A program made the translations under genes and the position numbers. The notes beneath the pieces were generated by a model. It was not told the DNA's origin and did no database searches. It saw only the letters and a list, made by a program, of their open reading frames with translations. From Hyphomicrobiales bacterium (GTDB lineage Bacteria > Pseudomonadota > Alphaproteobacteria > Rhizobiales > Rhizobiaceae): a stretch of DNA of 64,000 bases. The stretch is from NCBI GenBank assembly GCA_900472485.1, contig UCII01000001.1, positions 431,986 to 495,985 of the forward strand, in the 5' to 3' direction. This document shows positions 44,335 through 54,201 of this stretch, in pieces (position 1 is the stretch's first letter; every line of letters starts with the position of its first letter).

Positions 44335-46023
44335 ATGGAAATGAGGAAAAAGTCATTGCGCAATTTATTTCAACGGACATCCTTGGCAGCGGCAGTGTTT
44401 GGCGCTTCGCTGGCGTTCGGTGCGGGCATGGCATCCGCGGAATCCGTGCTGACGATGCACATCGAGGAGCAGACCAGCTGGGTCAGTAATTTCAATCCTT
44501 TTGATCTGGCCGGTCGTCGCCAGAGCACGATGGATTTCATCTACGAGCCGCTGGTCATCTTCAATGCCAATGACGGCGGCAAGCCGGTCTGGCGTCTGGC
44601 GACCAGCTACAAGTTTTCCGACGATCTGATGTCGATCACGTACGAACTGCGTCCCGGCGTGAAATGGTCTGACGGACAGCCGCTGACCTCGGCCGACGTG
44701 AAATACACGATCGACCTGATGCTGAAGAACCCGGCCGTCGATACGGTCGGTGTCGGTCAGACAGTCGCGTCGGTCGAGGCGCCGTCGCCGACAGAGGTGA
44801 CGATCAAGCTCAAGGCCGTGAATTCCGAATTCCCGGAATCGCTCGCGGATCTCGCCGTCGTGCCCGAGCATATCTGGAAAGACGTTGCCGATCCGGTCGC
44901 CTTCAAGAACGAGAAGCCGGTCGGATCCGGCCCGATGACCGAAGTTCGCCGCTTTACGCCACAGGTCTACGAGCAATGCCGCAATCCGAACTATTGGGAT
45001 GCCGCATCGCTGCACGTCGATTGCCTGCGCCTGCCGCAGATTTCGGGCAACGACCAGATGCTGGCGCTGCTGCCGGAAGGCACCGTCGATTGGATCGGCT
45101 CGTTCCTGCCGCAGATCGACAAGACCTTCGTCGCGCTCGATCCGCAGCATAATGGCTACTGGCAGCCGCCAGCCGAAACCGTTGCCTTCGAAATGAACTT
45201 CAAATCTTCGAATGCCGGTAATTTCGAGGCATTCAAGGATCTCAACTTCCGTCATGCGTTCAGCTTGGCGATGGACCGCAAATCGATGGTCGATATTGCC
45301 GGCTTCGGCTATCCGGTCGTCAACCTGCATGCCAGCGGCCTGCCGCCGCGCTTCGAAAGCTGGCGCAATAAGGCCGCTGAGGGCGATAAGGATGCCTTCA
45401 TGGGCTTCGATACCCAAAAGGCAAACAAGATCCTCGACGATGCCGGCTACAAGAAGGGCGCCGATGGCTTCCGTACCACGCCGAGCGGCAAGCCAATCAC
45501 CTTCGCGGTCATCGTACCGAACGGCTGGACCGACTGGATCGATGCCGTGCAGATCGCCGTCGAAGGGCTGCGCGCCGCGGGCATCAATGCCTCGGTCGCC
45601 ACGCCGGAATACGAGCAGTGGCGCAAGCAGCTTCTCGATGGCAGCTTCGATGTCGTCATGAACTCGCGCGCCGATAGCGCAACCCCGTTCCAGGGCTATT
45701 ATCAGAGCCTTTCGACGGCTTATGCCGGCAAGCTCACCGTCGCCGCGCCACGCTACTCCAACCCGAAGCTCGATGCGCTCTTCGATCAATATCTGAAGTC
45801 GTCGTCCGATGATGATCACAAGAAGATCTTCAACGATATCCAGGTTCTGATTGCCGATGACTTCCCGGTCGTTCCCGTCTTCAACGGCCCGACATGGTAC
45901 CAGTATTCCAGCAAGCGTTTCACCGGTTGGGTCACGGACAAGGATCCGGTGATGAACCCGGAAAACCACGACAACAACCGCATGCGTCTCATGCATCTCT
46001 TGCGTCTGAAGCCGGTCCAATAA
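44335..46023 (+). CDS. ABC transporter substrate-binding protein, family 5 (likely chitooligosaccharide-binding)
   Basis: A 562-residue periplasmic binding protein of the peptide/oligosaccharide class. A long signal peptide ends GAGMASA before ESVLTMHIEEQTSWVSNFNP. The mature part has RPGVKWSDGQPLTSADVKYT, the family hallmark, and ends with PVVPVFNGPTWYQYSSKRFT. Members of this class bind peptides, cellobiose or chitin oligosaccharides. Downstream GH20 and ROK genes point to GlcNAc oligomers. GAGGGG precedes the ATG. Confidence 0.9.
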   Translation: MEMRKKSLRNLFQRTSLAAAVFGASLAFGAGMASAESVLTMHIEEQTSWVSNFNPFDLAGRRQSTMDFIYEPLVIFNANDGGKPVWRLATSYKFSDDLMSITYELRPGVKWSDGQPLTSADVKYTIDLMLKNPAVDTVGVGQTVASVEAPSPTEVTIKLKAVNSEFPESLADLAVVPEHIWKDVADPVAFKNEKPVGSGPMTEVRRFTPQVYEQCRNPNYWDAASLHVDCLRLPQISGNDQMLALLPEGTVDWIGSFLPQIDKTFVALDPQHNGYWQPPAETVAFEMNFKSSNAGNFEAFKDLNFRHAFSLAMDRKSMVDIAGFGYPVVNLHASGLPPRFESWRNKAAEGDKDAFMGFDTQKANKILDDAGYKKGADGFRTTPSGKPITFAVIVPNGWTDWIDAVQIAVEGLRAAGINASVATPEYEQWRKQLLDGSFDVVMNSRADSATPFQGYYQSLSTAYAGKLTVAAPRYSNPKLDALFDQYLKSSSDDDHKKIFNDIQVLIADDFPVVPVFNGPTWYQYSSKRFTGWVTDKDPVMNPENHDNNRMRLMHLLRLKPVQ

Positions 46024-46045
46024 GGCCAAAGCGAAGGAAGCAGAG

Positions 46046-47029
46046 ATGCGCGTTTCAAGCCGGCGCCTTGGCGTCTATGCGGTGGCTTTGGCCTTCGCGA
46101 TCGTCGTGAACTTCATTCTTCCCCGGCTTATGCCGGGGAGTCCCGTCGACGCCATGGTCGCCCAGCTCGGGCCGCGGGCGACACCCGCGGCCGTCGAGGC
46201 GATCAAGGCCCGTTTCGGCGAGATCGATCAGCCGATCATGATGCAGTTTCTCGACTACCTTAAAGGCCTCGCCACCTTCGATCTTGGCGTTTCGGTCAAA
46301 TACTATCCGCAGACGGTGGTTCAGGTGCTGAGCCGGGCTACGCTGTGGACCATCTTCCTCGTGGTAACCGCGATCATCTTTTCACTATGCGTTGGTGTCA
46401 TCCTCGGCGCGGTCGCGGCATGGAGGCGCGGCGGGCGGTTCGATACGATCGTATCGCCTTTCGCAGTTATCCTGTTCTCGATACCGCCCGTCATTGTGGC
46501 GCTCACGACCTTGTTTATCTTCGCCGTGTCGCTGCGCTGGTTCCCGGTGGGATATGCCTATGATCCCAATCTCGATCCGGGCTTCAATTTCACCTTCTTC
46601 GGCAGCGTGTTCATGCACGCGATCCTGCCGGTTCTGACGCTATCGCCGTTCCTGATCGGCGAGTTTCAGACGACGATGCGTTCGTCCATGATCGTCGTGC
46701 TCGGCGAGGATTACGTGACGATGGGCCGCGCCAAGGGGCTGAGCAATCTCGCGGTCATGTTCGGCTACGGTGCGCGTAACGCGCTTCTGCCGGTGCTCAC
46801 CAATCTTGCGCTGATACTCGGCGCCGTCTTCGGCGGTTCGATCGTCACCGAGATCGTCTTCAATTATCCGGGTCTTGGGCTGACGCTGTTTACCGCCAGC
46901 GTGGCGCGCGACTATCCCGTCATTCAGGGGCAATTGCTGCTGATGACGCTCGCGACGCTTGGTGCCAATTTCCTCGTCGACATCATCTATGGCCTCGTCG
47001 ATCCGCGATTGAGGGAGACAGGCCGATGA
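46046..47029 (+). CDS. ABC transporter permease (DppB/OppB type)
   Basis: A 327-residue inner-membrane permease with six spans. It has FILPRLMPGSPVDAMVAQLG near the start and the EAA-region EDYVTMGRAKGLSNLAVMFG, then YGARNALLPVLTNLALILGA. GAAGGAAG precedes the ATG. The gene overlaps the second permease gene (ATGA). Together they form the pore for the substrate delivered by the upstream binding protein. Confidence 0.92.
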   Translation: MRVSSRRLGVYAVALAFAIVVNFILPRLMPGSPVDAMVAQLGPRATPAAVEAIKARFGEIDQPIMMQFLDYLKGLATFDLGVSVKYYPQTVVQVLSRATLWTIFLVVTAIIFSLCVGVILGAVAAWRRGGRFDTIVSPFAVILFSIPPVIVALTTLFIFAVSLRWFPVGYAYDPNLDPGFNFTFFGSVFMHAILPVLTLSPFLIGEFQTTMRSSMIVVLGEDYVTMGRAKGLSNLAVMFGYGARNALLPVLTNLALILGAVFGGSIVTEIVFNYPGLGLTLFTASVARDYPVIQGQLLLMTLATLGANFLVDIIYGLVDPRLRETGR

Positions 47030-47928
47030 GCTTCTCCTTCCGATCCATTTTCAGCCAGAAGAAGGCGCTCGTCGGCTTCGTCATCGTTGCGGCGCTATGC
47101 CTGATGGCAATCTTCGCGCCGATCATCGCGCCGGGCGAACCAGGCGCCCGTGTCGGTCGCTCGCATCAACCGCCATCCGTCGAGCATGTCTTCGGCACGA
47201 CGAAGATGGGCCGCGACGTCTACAAGCAATTCGTCTGGGGCGCGAGAAGCTCGCTGTCCGTCGGCTTCGCCACGGGCATCGCCATTACCGTGCTGGGCAC
47301 GGCGATCGGCCTGATCGCCGGCTATACCGGCGGCAAGACCGATGCGGCGCTCGACCTTGCCACCAACGCCGTGCTTGTTATCCCGAATATGCCGCTCCTC
47401 ATCCTGCTCGCTTCCTTCGCGGGGACGGTCGGGCCGATAACGATCATGACCATCATTGCCTTGACGTCATGGCCATGGGGTGCGCGCATGACGCGCTCTC
47501 AGACTATGGCGCTGCGCAACCGCGATTTCGTCACCGCCGCCAAGATGATCGGCGAGCCGGCCTGGCGCATCATTTTCGTCGAGATCCTGCCGAACCTGAC
47601 GCCGCTCATCGGCATCAATCTGGTCGGCAGTATCATCTACGCGATCGTTGCCCAGACGACGCTCGAATATCTCGGCTTCGGCGATCCGCTGAAGGTCACC
47701 TGGGGCACCATGCTTTACAACGCTCAGAATGCCTCGGCCATCATGGTCGGCGCCTGGTGGGATATCGGCGTGCCGGCCATCGGCATCGCGCTGACGGGGC
47801 TTGGTCTCGCGCTGATCAACTTCACCTTCGATGAAATCGCCAATCCGCAATTGCGTTCCGGCCCGGCCTTGACCCGCTGGTTCCGCCTGACGCGCGCTCG
47901 CAACCGCATGATGAGGACCGAGCAATGA
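47026..47928 (+). CDS. ABC transporter permease (DppC/OppC type)
   Basis: A 300-residue permease. The N-terminal span FVIVAALCLMAIFAPIIAPG is followed by HVFGTTKMGRDVYKQFVWGA, typical of DppC-like proteins (FGTDxxGRD). The EAA loop reads RNRDFVTAAKMIGEPAWRII. It overlaps both neighbours by four bases. It pairs with the DppB-type permease. Confidence 0.92.
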   Translation: MSFSFRSIFSQKKALVGFVIVAALCLMAIFAPIIAPGEPGARVGRSHQPPSVEHVFGTTKMGRDVYKQFVWGARSSLSVGFATGIAITVLGTAIGLIAGYTGGKTDAALDLATNAVLVIPNMPLLILLASFAGTVGPITIMTIIALTSWPWGARMTRSQTMALRNRDFVTAAKMIGEPAWRIIFVEILPNLTPLIGINLVGSIIYAIVAQTTLEYLGFGDPLKVTWGTMLYNAQNASAIMVGAWWDIGVPAIGIALTGLGLALINFTFDEIANPQLRSGPALTRWFRLTRARNRMMRTEQ

Positions 47929-48740
47929 GCGGCAATCTGCTTGAGATCGAACATCTCAATATCGACTATCTGCTCGACAAGGGCGATTTCCGCGCGGTGA
48001 AGGATGTATCCTTCAATATCGGCCGCGGCGAAATCTTCGGTCTTGCCGGCGAATCCGGCTGCGGCAAGAGCACGATCGCCTATGCGATCACGCGGCTTTC
48101 CAAGGCGCCGGCCTGGATCAGCGGTGGCAGCATCCGGCTTGACGGGCAGGATCTGCTCAAGATGCCGGAAGGCGAGCTGCAGAAGATCCGCTGGAAGCGC
48201 ATCGGCATGGTATTCCAGAGCGCCATGAATTCGCTCAATCCGCTGATGCGGGTGGAGGCACAATTCCATGACGTCCTGCGTCGCCATACCGGATGCTCGC
48301 GTCAGGAATCGCGTGCGCGGGCCGAAGAAATGTTCAAGCTGGTCGGCATCCCCCCGCATCGCGTCGGCGATTATCCGCACCAGTTTTCCGGTGGTATGCG
48401 CCAGCGCATCGTTATCGCCATCTGCCTGGCGCTGCGTCCTGAACTCATTATCATGGACGAGCCGACGACGGCGCTCGATGTCGTGGTGCAGCGAGAGATC
48501 TTGGAACAGGTTCTCGACCTGCAGCAGACCTATGGTTTCTCGGTGCTGTTCATCACCCACGACCTGCATCTGATGGCGCAGCTATGCCACCGTATCGGCG
48601 TCATGCTGCGGGGCGAATTGGTCGAGGTCGGCGACGTCGCTCAGGTCAGCCAGTCGCCCGTTCACGAGTACACGCGCAAGCTCTGGAATGCCATCCCGCA
48701 GCTTCCGGCCAGCGCCCATCCTCCCGGAGTTTTCGCATGA
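47925..48740 (+). CDS. ABC transporter ATP-binding protein (DppD/OppD type)
   Basis: A 271-residue ATPase. Walker A is [20 protein letters not shown], the signature is [20 protein letters not shown], Walker B is [20 protein letters not shown], and the H-loop is [20 protein letters not shown]. The long C-terminal tail ending in an OppD-type extension is short here. It forms a heterodimer with the next ATPase, whose start overlaps its stop. Confidence 0.93.
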   Translation: MSGNLLEIEHLNIDYLLDKGDFRAVKDVSFNIGRGEIFGLAGESGCGKSTIAYAITRLSKAPAWISGGSIRLDGQDLLKMPEGELQKIRWKRIGMVFQSAMNSLNPLMRVEAQFHDVLRRHTGCSRQESRARAEEMFKLVGIPPHRVGDYPHQFSGGMRQRIVIAICLALRPELIIMDEPTTALDVVVQREILEQVLDLQQTYGFSVLFITHDLHLMAQLCHRIGVMLRGELVEVGDVAQVSQSPVHEYTRKLWNAIPQLPASAHPPGVFA

Positions 48741-49663
48741 ACCCGCAGATACAGGCTGTGACTGCAGAACCCGTCATCCGGCTCGATGATATCCAGCGCC
48801 ACTTTGGCCCTGTGCACGCGTTGAAAAGCGTTTCCTTTTCACTATTCGCGGGAAAGGCACTGGCATTGGTCGGCGAATCCGGCTGCGGCAAGACCACCTG
48901 TGCCCGCATCATTGCCCGCCTCGACAAGCCGACTGCCGGCCGGCTCCTCTTTCGCGGACAGGATCGCACGGCGCGAGGGGCGAGCAAGGACGAGCGGATG
49001 TACCGCAAGGATGTGCAGATGGTGTTTCAGGATCCGTTCTCCTCGCTCAACCCTGCCTTCACGATCAATCATCACATCGCAAGGCCACTGCAGTTGCACG
49101 GTGGAGACAAGCCGAAGGCCGAGCGGGAGGAGGATATTGCGAAGCTGCTGGAAAGCGTCGGGCTCAATCCTGCGGTGACACGCCAGAAGTTTCCGCACGA
49201 ACTCTCCGGCGGCCAGCGTCAGCGCGTCAATATTGCCCGAGCGCTTGCGGTTTCTCCGAGCGTGCTGGTGGCGGATGAGCCAACCTCGATGCTTGATGTT
49301 TCGATCCGCAAGGACATTCTCGACCTGCTGGCGCGGGTAAAGCGGGAAAACGATCTCGCCATGCTCTACATCACCCATGATATCGCAACGGCCGCTCATG
49401 TTGCAGAGGAGATCGTGGTGATGTTTGCCGGCCAGATGGTCGAGTGGGGCGAGAGCAATGCCGTCCTCGCCAATCCGAAGCACCCTTATACGCAGCTTCT
49501 GCTTTCGGCGGTTCCGGATGGCGGCCGCAGGTTCGTGACCGGCGGCAGTGCCCGCTTCCTGGAGCAGGCGGAAAAGATCCGCGCGCTCAGCCGGCCGATC
49601 TCGACCGAGGTCGAGCAGATCGGCCCCAATCATTTCATGCGCGCGCTCGTCACATCGAATTAG
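48737..49663 (+). CDS. ABC transporter ATP-binding protein (DppF/OppF type)
   Basis: A 308-residue ATPase. Walker A is LVGESGCGKTTCARIIARLD, the Q-loop is MVFQDPFSSLNPAFTINHHI, the signature is [20 protein letters not shown], and Walker B is VLVADEPTSMLDVSIRKDIL. A C-terminal oligopeptide-transporter extension holds NPKHPYTQLLLSAVPDGG. The ATG at 48737 overlaps the preceding stop. A longer upstream frame exists but would lie inside the DppD-type gene. Confidence 0.93.
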   Translation: MNPQIQAVTAEPVIRLDDIQRHFGPVHALKSVSFSLFAGKALALVGESGCGKTTCARIIARLDKPTAGRLLFRGQDRTARGASKDERMYRKDVQMVFQDPFSSLNPAFTINHHIARPLQLHGGDKPKAEREEDIAKLLESVGLNPAVTRQKFPHELSGGQRQRVNIARALAVSPSVLVADEPTSMLDVSIRKDILDLLARVKRENDLAMLYITHDIATAAHVAEEIVVMFAGQMVEWGESNAVLANPKHPYTQLLLSAVPDGGRRFVTGGSARFLEQAEKIRALSRPISTEVEQIGPNHFMRALVTSN

Positions 49664-49674
49664 GAGGAATTCCC

Positions 49675-50145
49675 TTGGACCATCTGGTCAATCTATCGAC
49701 CTTGCCGGTCGACACGCAGTCGCCCGAGCGCATGGCGAAGGCGGGCGTTACCATAAGGCGCGCACTGCCGCCGGAGCTGCGGCTCATCACCGGCTGGGTG
49801 GCGGAACATTTCGGCCAGGGCTGGGCAAGTGAGACGACAGTCGCAATGACCCGCCAGCCGCCGACATGCTTTATCGCCACGCGAAATCGGGAGCTTGTCG
49901 GCTTTGCCTGTCACGAGGCGACGGCACGCGGTTTCTTCGGCCCGACCGGCGTCGACGAAAGCGTTCGCGGTCTCGGCATCGGTCGGGCGCTGCTGTTTGC
50001 CTGCCTCAACGACCAGAAGGCCATGGGCTACGCCTATACGGTCATCGGCGATGTCGGCCCATCGGAATTCTACGAGAAGACGGTCGGCGCCATACAGATC
50101 CCCAATTCCGCACCCGGCATCTACGCCGGCATGCTCAAGCTTTGA
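49675..50145 (+). CDS. GNAT-family N-acetyltransferase in the chitooligosaccharide operon
   Basis: A 156-residue GNAT protein starting at TTG (49675) behind a strong GGAGGAATTCCC site. AGVTIRRALPPELRLITGWV opens the domain and VGFACHEATARGFFGPTGVD lies in the middle. The acetyl-CoA loop VDESVRGLGIGRALLFACLN (V-R-G-x-G-I-G) is followed by IGDVGPSEFYEKTVGAIQIP. It lies between the importer and the hexosaminidase. It might acetylate glucosamine units of partly deacetylated chitin oligomers so that the GH20 enzyme can act; this is inference. Confidence 0.87.
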   Translation: MDHLVNLSTLPVDTQSPERMAKAGVTIRRALPPELRLITGWVAEHFGQGWASETTVAMTRQPPTCFIATRNRELVGFACHEATARGFFGPTGVDESVRGLGIGRALLFACLNDQKAMGYAYTVIGDVGPSEFYEKTVGAIQIPNSAPGIYAGMLKL

Positions 50146-50167
50146 ACGATATCTTCAGGAAGAAAGA

Positions 50168-52195
50168 ATGCTCATGTCCACACCGCGATCCTCGGCTCTG
50201 CGGCTTGAAACCACCTGGAACCCGCCAACCGACGAAAAGGAATTTTCCTATGTCCTACGGTTGAAGAACCTGTCATCGGAGCCGCTTTCGGGCTTCACCC
50301 TCTGCGTCAGCGGCCCTGGTCGTGTCGATCCGGCCGGCGTTGTCGAAGGCGCGACGGTTACCAAGCGGCTGTCCAATTTTACCGAATTCCAGCCGCCTGA
50401 GGGCTTCGTGCTGGCCGCTGGCGGGACGTGGACCATCACCGTTCGCGCGCTGAGCTGGCAGTTCCGACATTGGAACGATGGCGCCAATAGCGCTTATCTC
50501 GCATTCCCCGATGGCACCACGGTATCACCTGGCACCGAACCGACGCGCACGTCGTCAAGCAATGCGCCGTTGAAGCGCGGCGCGGAAATCTATCCGGTGC
50601 CGGCCAATCCGCCGGTGCCGCTGGCGATCATTCCCTGGCCGAACCGTGTCGCCGTCTCCTCCCTTCGTCCGCTTCCCGCGGGCTTTGCCTTGAAGGCCAC
50701 GGCGTCGGAGGCGCAGGCTGCTGCTGAAAGCTTTACCACTCTTGTCGAGCATCTCTTTTCAGCTGAAGGACTGATCCGCTCCGAAGCGGAGGGTGCCGTG
50801 CCGGTGAAATTGCGAGAGGCCGATGGTTTGGGCGCCGAGGCCTATAGGATTGCCTTTTCGCCAGAAACCATAACGGTTGAAGCGAGCGCGCAGACCGGCT
50901 TCGTCTATGGTCTTGTCACCATCGGCCAGATCTGGCGCGGCGCGCGCTTGCATCCGCAGGCTTTCCATTTCCCTGCTGCCGGCGAGATCGTCGACGAGCC
51001 CGCGATGAGTTGGCGCGGCCTGCACCTCGATGTCGCACGGCAATTCTACGGTTCGGCTGAAATCAAGAAGCTGATGGCAGTGCTTGCCTGGAACAAGCTG
51101 AACCGCTTCCATTGGCATTTGTCGGATGACGAAGCGTGGCGTGTCGAGATCGATGCCTATCCGGCTCTGACCGAGATTGGCGCGTGGCGCGGTCATGGCC
51201 TGCCGATGCCGCCGCTTCTTGGCTCCAGCCCGGCTCGCACCGGTGGTTATTACACCAAAGCCGTTGTGCGCGACATCGTCTCCTACGCTAAGGGCCTTGG
51301 CATCGAAGTCCTGCCGGAGATCGATATACCCGGCCATTGCTATGCCATGCTCCAGGCAATTCCCGAGCTGCGCGACCCGAATGAAGCCGGCAGCTATTAT
51401 TCGGTCCAGGGTTTTCCCGATAACTGCCTCAACCCGGCGCGTGAGAAGACCTATGAAGTGATCGAGACGATCCTTTCGGAGCTGATCGAGCTTTTCCCGT
51501 TCAAGACGATCCATATCGGTGCCGACGAGGTTCCCCTCGGCGCCTGGTCCGGCTCGCCGGAGGCTTTGGCACGCTTGCGCGAGATCGCCGGTGATGATGT
51601 TGCGCAAGCGCATGCCAAGCGCCTGAACGTCATCACCAACACGCACGGGGCCGACGATATTCATGGCTCGGGCGCGGCCTTCCTGCAGGCGGAATTCCTG
51701 GAGCGCATCCAGGCATTTCTCGCTTCAATGGGTTGCGTGACAGGCGGTTGGGAAGAGGCTGCCCATGGCGACAGGATCGACAAGGACAAGAGCTATCTCT
51801 GCAGCTGGCGTAGCGTCGAGGTCGCGGCCGAGCTTGCCGGTCGCGGATACGAGATCGTCGTTTGCCCGGGCCAGGTCTATTATCTCGACATGGCGATGCG
51901 CCCCGATTGGGACGAGCCGGGCGCAAGCTGGGCAGGTCATTCGGATCCGGAGAAACTCTACACCTTCGATCCTATCGATGGCTGGACGGAGGCTCAGAAG
52001 GAAAAGCTCCGTGGCATTCAGGCCTGCATCTGGTCGGAGTCGATGACGGACCGGGCCATTTTCGATCGGCTGGTCTTTCCGCGTCTTTCGGCACTTGCCG
52101 AAACAGGCTGGACGAAGCCCTCGGCCAAATCCTGGGAACGTTTCAAGGCATTGGCCGGCACCATGCCGCTGCTCTACGGTCTGCATCAATTCTGA
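50168..52195 (+). CDS. beta-N-acetylhexosaminidase (GH20), cytoplasmic
   Basis: A 675-residue glycosidase. A beta-sandwich N-terminal region (1-130) is followed by a GH20b-like domain ending SAQTGFVYGLVTIGQIWRGA. The catalytic barrel has MSWRGLHLDVARQFYGSAEI, KLNRFHWHLSDDEAWRVEID, EIDIPGHCYAMLQAIPELRD and the catalytic Asp-Glu pair (D453-E454) in FKTIHIGADEVPLGAWSGSP. No signal peptide is present, so it should cleave imported chitobiose or longer oligomers inside the cell to GlcNAc. AGGAAG precedes the ATG at 50168. Confidence 0.93.
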   Translation: MLMSTPRSSALRLETTWNPPTDEKEFSYVLRLKNLSSEPLSGFTLCVSGPGRVDPAGVVEGATVTKRLSNFTEFQPPEGFVLAAGGTWTITVRALSWQFRHWNDGANSAYLAFPDGTTVSPGTEPTRTSSSNAPLKRGAEIYPVPANPPVPLAIIPWPNRVAVSSLRPLPAGFALKATASEAQAAAESFTTLVEHLFSAEGLIRSEAEGAVPVKLREADGLGAEAYRIAFSPETITVEASAQTGFVYGLVTIGQIWRGARLHPQAFHFPAAGEIVDEPAMSWRGLHLDVARQFYGSAEIKKLMAVLAWNKLNRFHWHLSDDEAWRVEIDAYPALTEIGAWRGHGLPMPPLLGSSPARTGGYYTKAVVRDIVSYAKGLGIEVLPEIDIPGHCYAMLQAIPELRDPNEAGSYYSVQGFPDNCLNPAREKTYEVIETILSELIELFPFKTIHIGADEVPLGAWSGSPEALARLREIAGDDVAQAHAKRLNVITNTHGADDIHGSGAAFLQAEFLERIQAFLASMGCVTGGWEEAAHGDRIDKDKSYLCSWRSVEVAAELAGRGYEIVVCPGQVYYLDMAMRPDWDEPGASWAGHSDPEKLYTFDPIDGWTEAQKEKLRGIQACIWSESMTDRAIFDRLVFPRLSALAETGWTKPSAKSWERFKALAGTMPLLYGLHQF

Positions 52196-52283
52196 CAGCC
52201 TGATGCGGGGCTCTCAGGCGCGATCCGCGTTGACCGCGCCTGAGTTAAATCAGTAATACAAGGCCGGCTCTATTCCCGGCCGT

Positions 52284-53507
52284 TCAAGAATGAATAACGG
52301 CACGATGCGTCAACGGCTTCTGCAGGACATCGAACTGCGGATTTGTTTCGGAAAAGATGGGCAGCGCGGCTGCGCCTAAAATGGCGGTATCCTTGCCGCT
52401 GGCGCCGATCATCAACCGTGGAATGCTGCGCTCTTCCGTTGGGTTGACCGGGGTGTGCAGAGGCTCGACGCTTTCGGCCAGCCCTGTCATCAAGGATGTC
52501 GGCGCACTGCCGCCAAGCACGATTGTCTGCGGATCGAAGGCCAGCTCGAGAAAGTCGATTGTCTGGCGCAGCGGCTGTACCGCCTGTTCCAGCCATGCCT
52601 TCAAGCCATGACCGTTTGCCGCGATCAGCGCATCCAGGTCGTCGGGATCCAGCTCCTGCGCATTCGCTATGCCCAGACATTCGTAAGCGACGGATGGCGA
52701 GACATAGCGATCGAGGCAGCCGCGTTTGCCGCAGCTGCAGAGCTTGCCATGCGGCTCGACGATGATATGGCCGATTTCGCCGGCATTGGCGCGGCTGCCC
52801 TTGTAGAGATGGCCGTCGAGGAACATGCCGGCGCCGATGCCGCCGTCACCGGCGAGAAAGAGATAGACGAAGCTGCCAAGGCCGCGGGCAACGCCATAGA
52901 GCCGCTCGCCGATCGCCGCTGCCGTGGCGTCGTTTTCGACGAGTACAGGGAGGTCGATCAGGCGTTCGAGTGCGCTGGCAACGGGGAAATCCTGCCAGCC
53001 CGGCAGGTTGAGCGGGCTGAGCGAGGTTACGCCGCCATCGGCGTAGCGTCCTGGCAAGGCGATACCGACGCCAAGCAGCCGGTCGCGGTCAAAAGAGAAG
53101 GCCTCCTGCAGATCCCTGACGATCTCTGCAAGGACCGGCATCGCCTCGGTCGGTCCCGGCCTGTCGACATGGCACTCGACGCGGGCGCAGACCGTGCCGG
53201 ACAGATCGGTGAGCACGCCAGCCGCACGCTGGCGCCCGAGTTCCAAACCGATGGAGTAGGCGCCAGCCGGATTGATCATGTAGGGCGTAATCGGTTGACC
53301 GCGGGCGATCTTCTGCGCCTCCATCGCTATCAGGAGATGCGAACGCGCGAGTTCCTCCACGATATTCGAAACGGTCTGTGTGGTCAGCGCAGTCATGCGG
53401 GCAATGGCGGCCCGCGACATCGGGCCATTGGTGCGAATGGCTTCGATCACGACGCGCCGGTTGTGAGATTTGGCCTGTTCGAGATTCGTGCCTGAAATAG
53501 TCTTCAT
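52284..53507 (-). CDS. ROK-family transcriptional regulator (NagC/XylR type)
   Basis: About 407 residues. The N-terminal winged helix-turn-helix (GPMSRAAIARMTALTTQTVS, NIVEELARSHLL) precedes a ROK sugar-kinase-like domain. That domain has VENDATAAAIGERLYGVARG, FLAGDGGIGAGMFLDGHLYK, and the zinc-binding GEIGHIIVEPHGKLCSCGKR followed by GCLDRYVS. It converges with the hexosaminidase gene and probably senses GlcNAc or a GlcNAc phosphate to control the importer operon. The frame opens at a GTG (53525); the ATG at 53507 is preferred. Neither has a clear ribosome site. Confidence 0.9.
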   Translation of the reverse strand: MKTISGTNLEQAKSHNRRVVIEAIRTNGPMSRAAIARMTALTTQTVSNIVEELARSHLLIAMEAQKIARGQPITPYMINPAGAYSIGLELGRQRAAGVLTDLSGTVCARVECHVDRPGPTEAMPVLAEIVRDLQEAFSFDRDRLLGVGIALPGRYADGGVTSLSPLNLPGWQDFPVASALERLIDLPVLVENDATAAAIGERLYGVARGLGSFVYLFLAGDGGIGAGMFLDGHLYKGSRANAGEIGHIIVEPHGKLCSCGKRGCLDRYVSPSVAYECLGIANAQELDPDDLDALIAANGHGLKAWLEQAVQPLRQTIDFLELAFDPQTIVLGGSAPTSLMTGLAESVEPLHTPVNPTEERSIPRLMIGASGKDTAILGAAALPIFSETNPQFDVLQKPLTHRAVIHS

Positions 53508-53804
53508 GAGAGGATAGTGGAGCACTCAGTTCGTGTTGCTGCTTGTCGCGCTTCGCCAGTGCGTGAGGTGGGGGTGGCCGCATGACATTGCTTGGTCCAT
53601 GCCATTGCCTGGTCCATGTGGGCACTTTCTATTCTTTTGTCGATCGATTCAAGACTGGGTCGGCTGGGTCCGTGCCGTTTAAGGGATAATATAGAAGGCT
53701 TTTTCTTTTGCGTGGATGATTGGCGCATATCTTTACTGCGGCTGGCATTGCGTTAGTGTCTGGTTACCTCGGCCTTTTGCCGCGGTAAGCCCCGGAGGAA
53801 TTCG

Positions 53805-54053
53805 ATGATCAGACTGCTCGGAATAGCCATTATCTCGACCTGCATCGCAGGCGGTGCGATGGCAGCGGATGCGACATGCAAGGCCCAGGCTGCCGACAAG
53901 AAGCTGGCAGGCGCCGCATTGACGAGTTTCACCAAGAAATGCGAGAAGGATGCCGCAAGCGCCTGCGATACTCAGGCCGCATCGAAAAAGCTTGCCGGTG
54001 CCGCCAAGACGAGCTTCGTCAAGAAGTGCACCTCCGACGCAGTCGGCAGCTGA
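53805..54053 (+). CDS. PsiF-repeat periplasmic protein
   Basis: An 82-residue secreted protein. A signal peptide ends GGAMA before ADATCKAQAADKKLAGAALT. Two PsiF repeats follow, each with a C-x-x-(Q)-A-x-x-K-K-L-A-G-A pattern then SFTKKCEKDA or SFVKKCTSDA, giving four cysteines. PsiF is phosphate-starvation inducible in E. coli; its function is unknown. GGAGGAATT precedes the ATG. The 300 bases upstream hold no other gene. Confidence 0.9.
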   Translation: MIRLLGIAIISTCIAGGAMAADATCKAQAADKKLAGAALTSFTKKCEKDAASACDTQAASKKLAGAAKTSFVKKCTSDAVGS

Positions 54054-54201
54054 GCTGATCGTCCAAACTCAGGATTTCTCAAAACACTCCGGCCGTCGCC
54101 GGCGGCCGGATCACAAAAGTTCCTGGTTATCAATGGTGCACGGTGACGTTGCCATATTGCGAGATATTCCTCGCTTGGCAGCCAACCGCGCTCAGGCCAT
54201 A

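Noticed and set aside
44365..46029. A 554-residue minus-strand frame
   Set aside because: It is antisense to the family 5 substrate-binding protein gene, which has a signal peptide and family motifs; the antisense product is low-complexity in charged residues.
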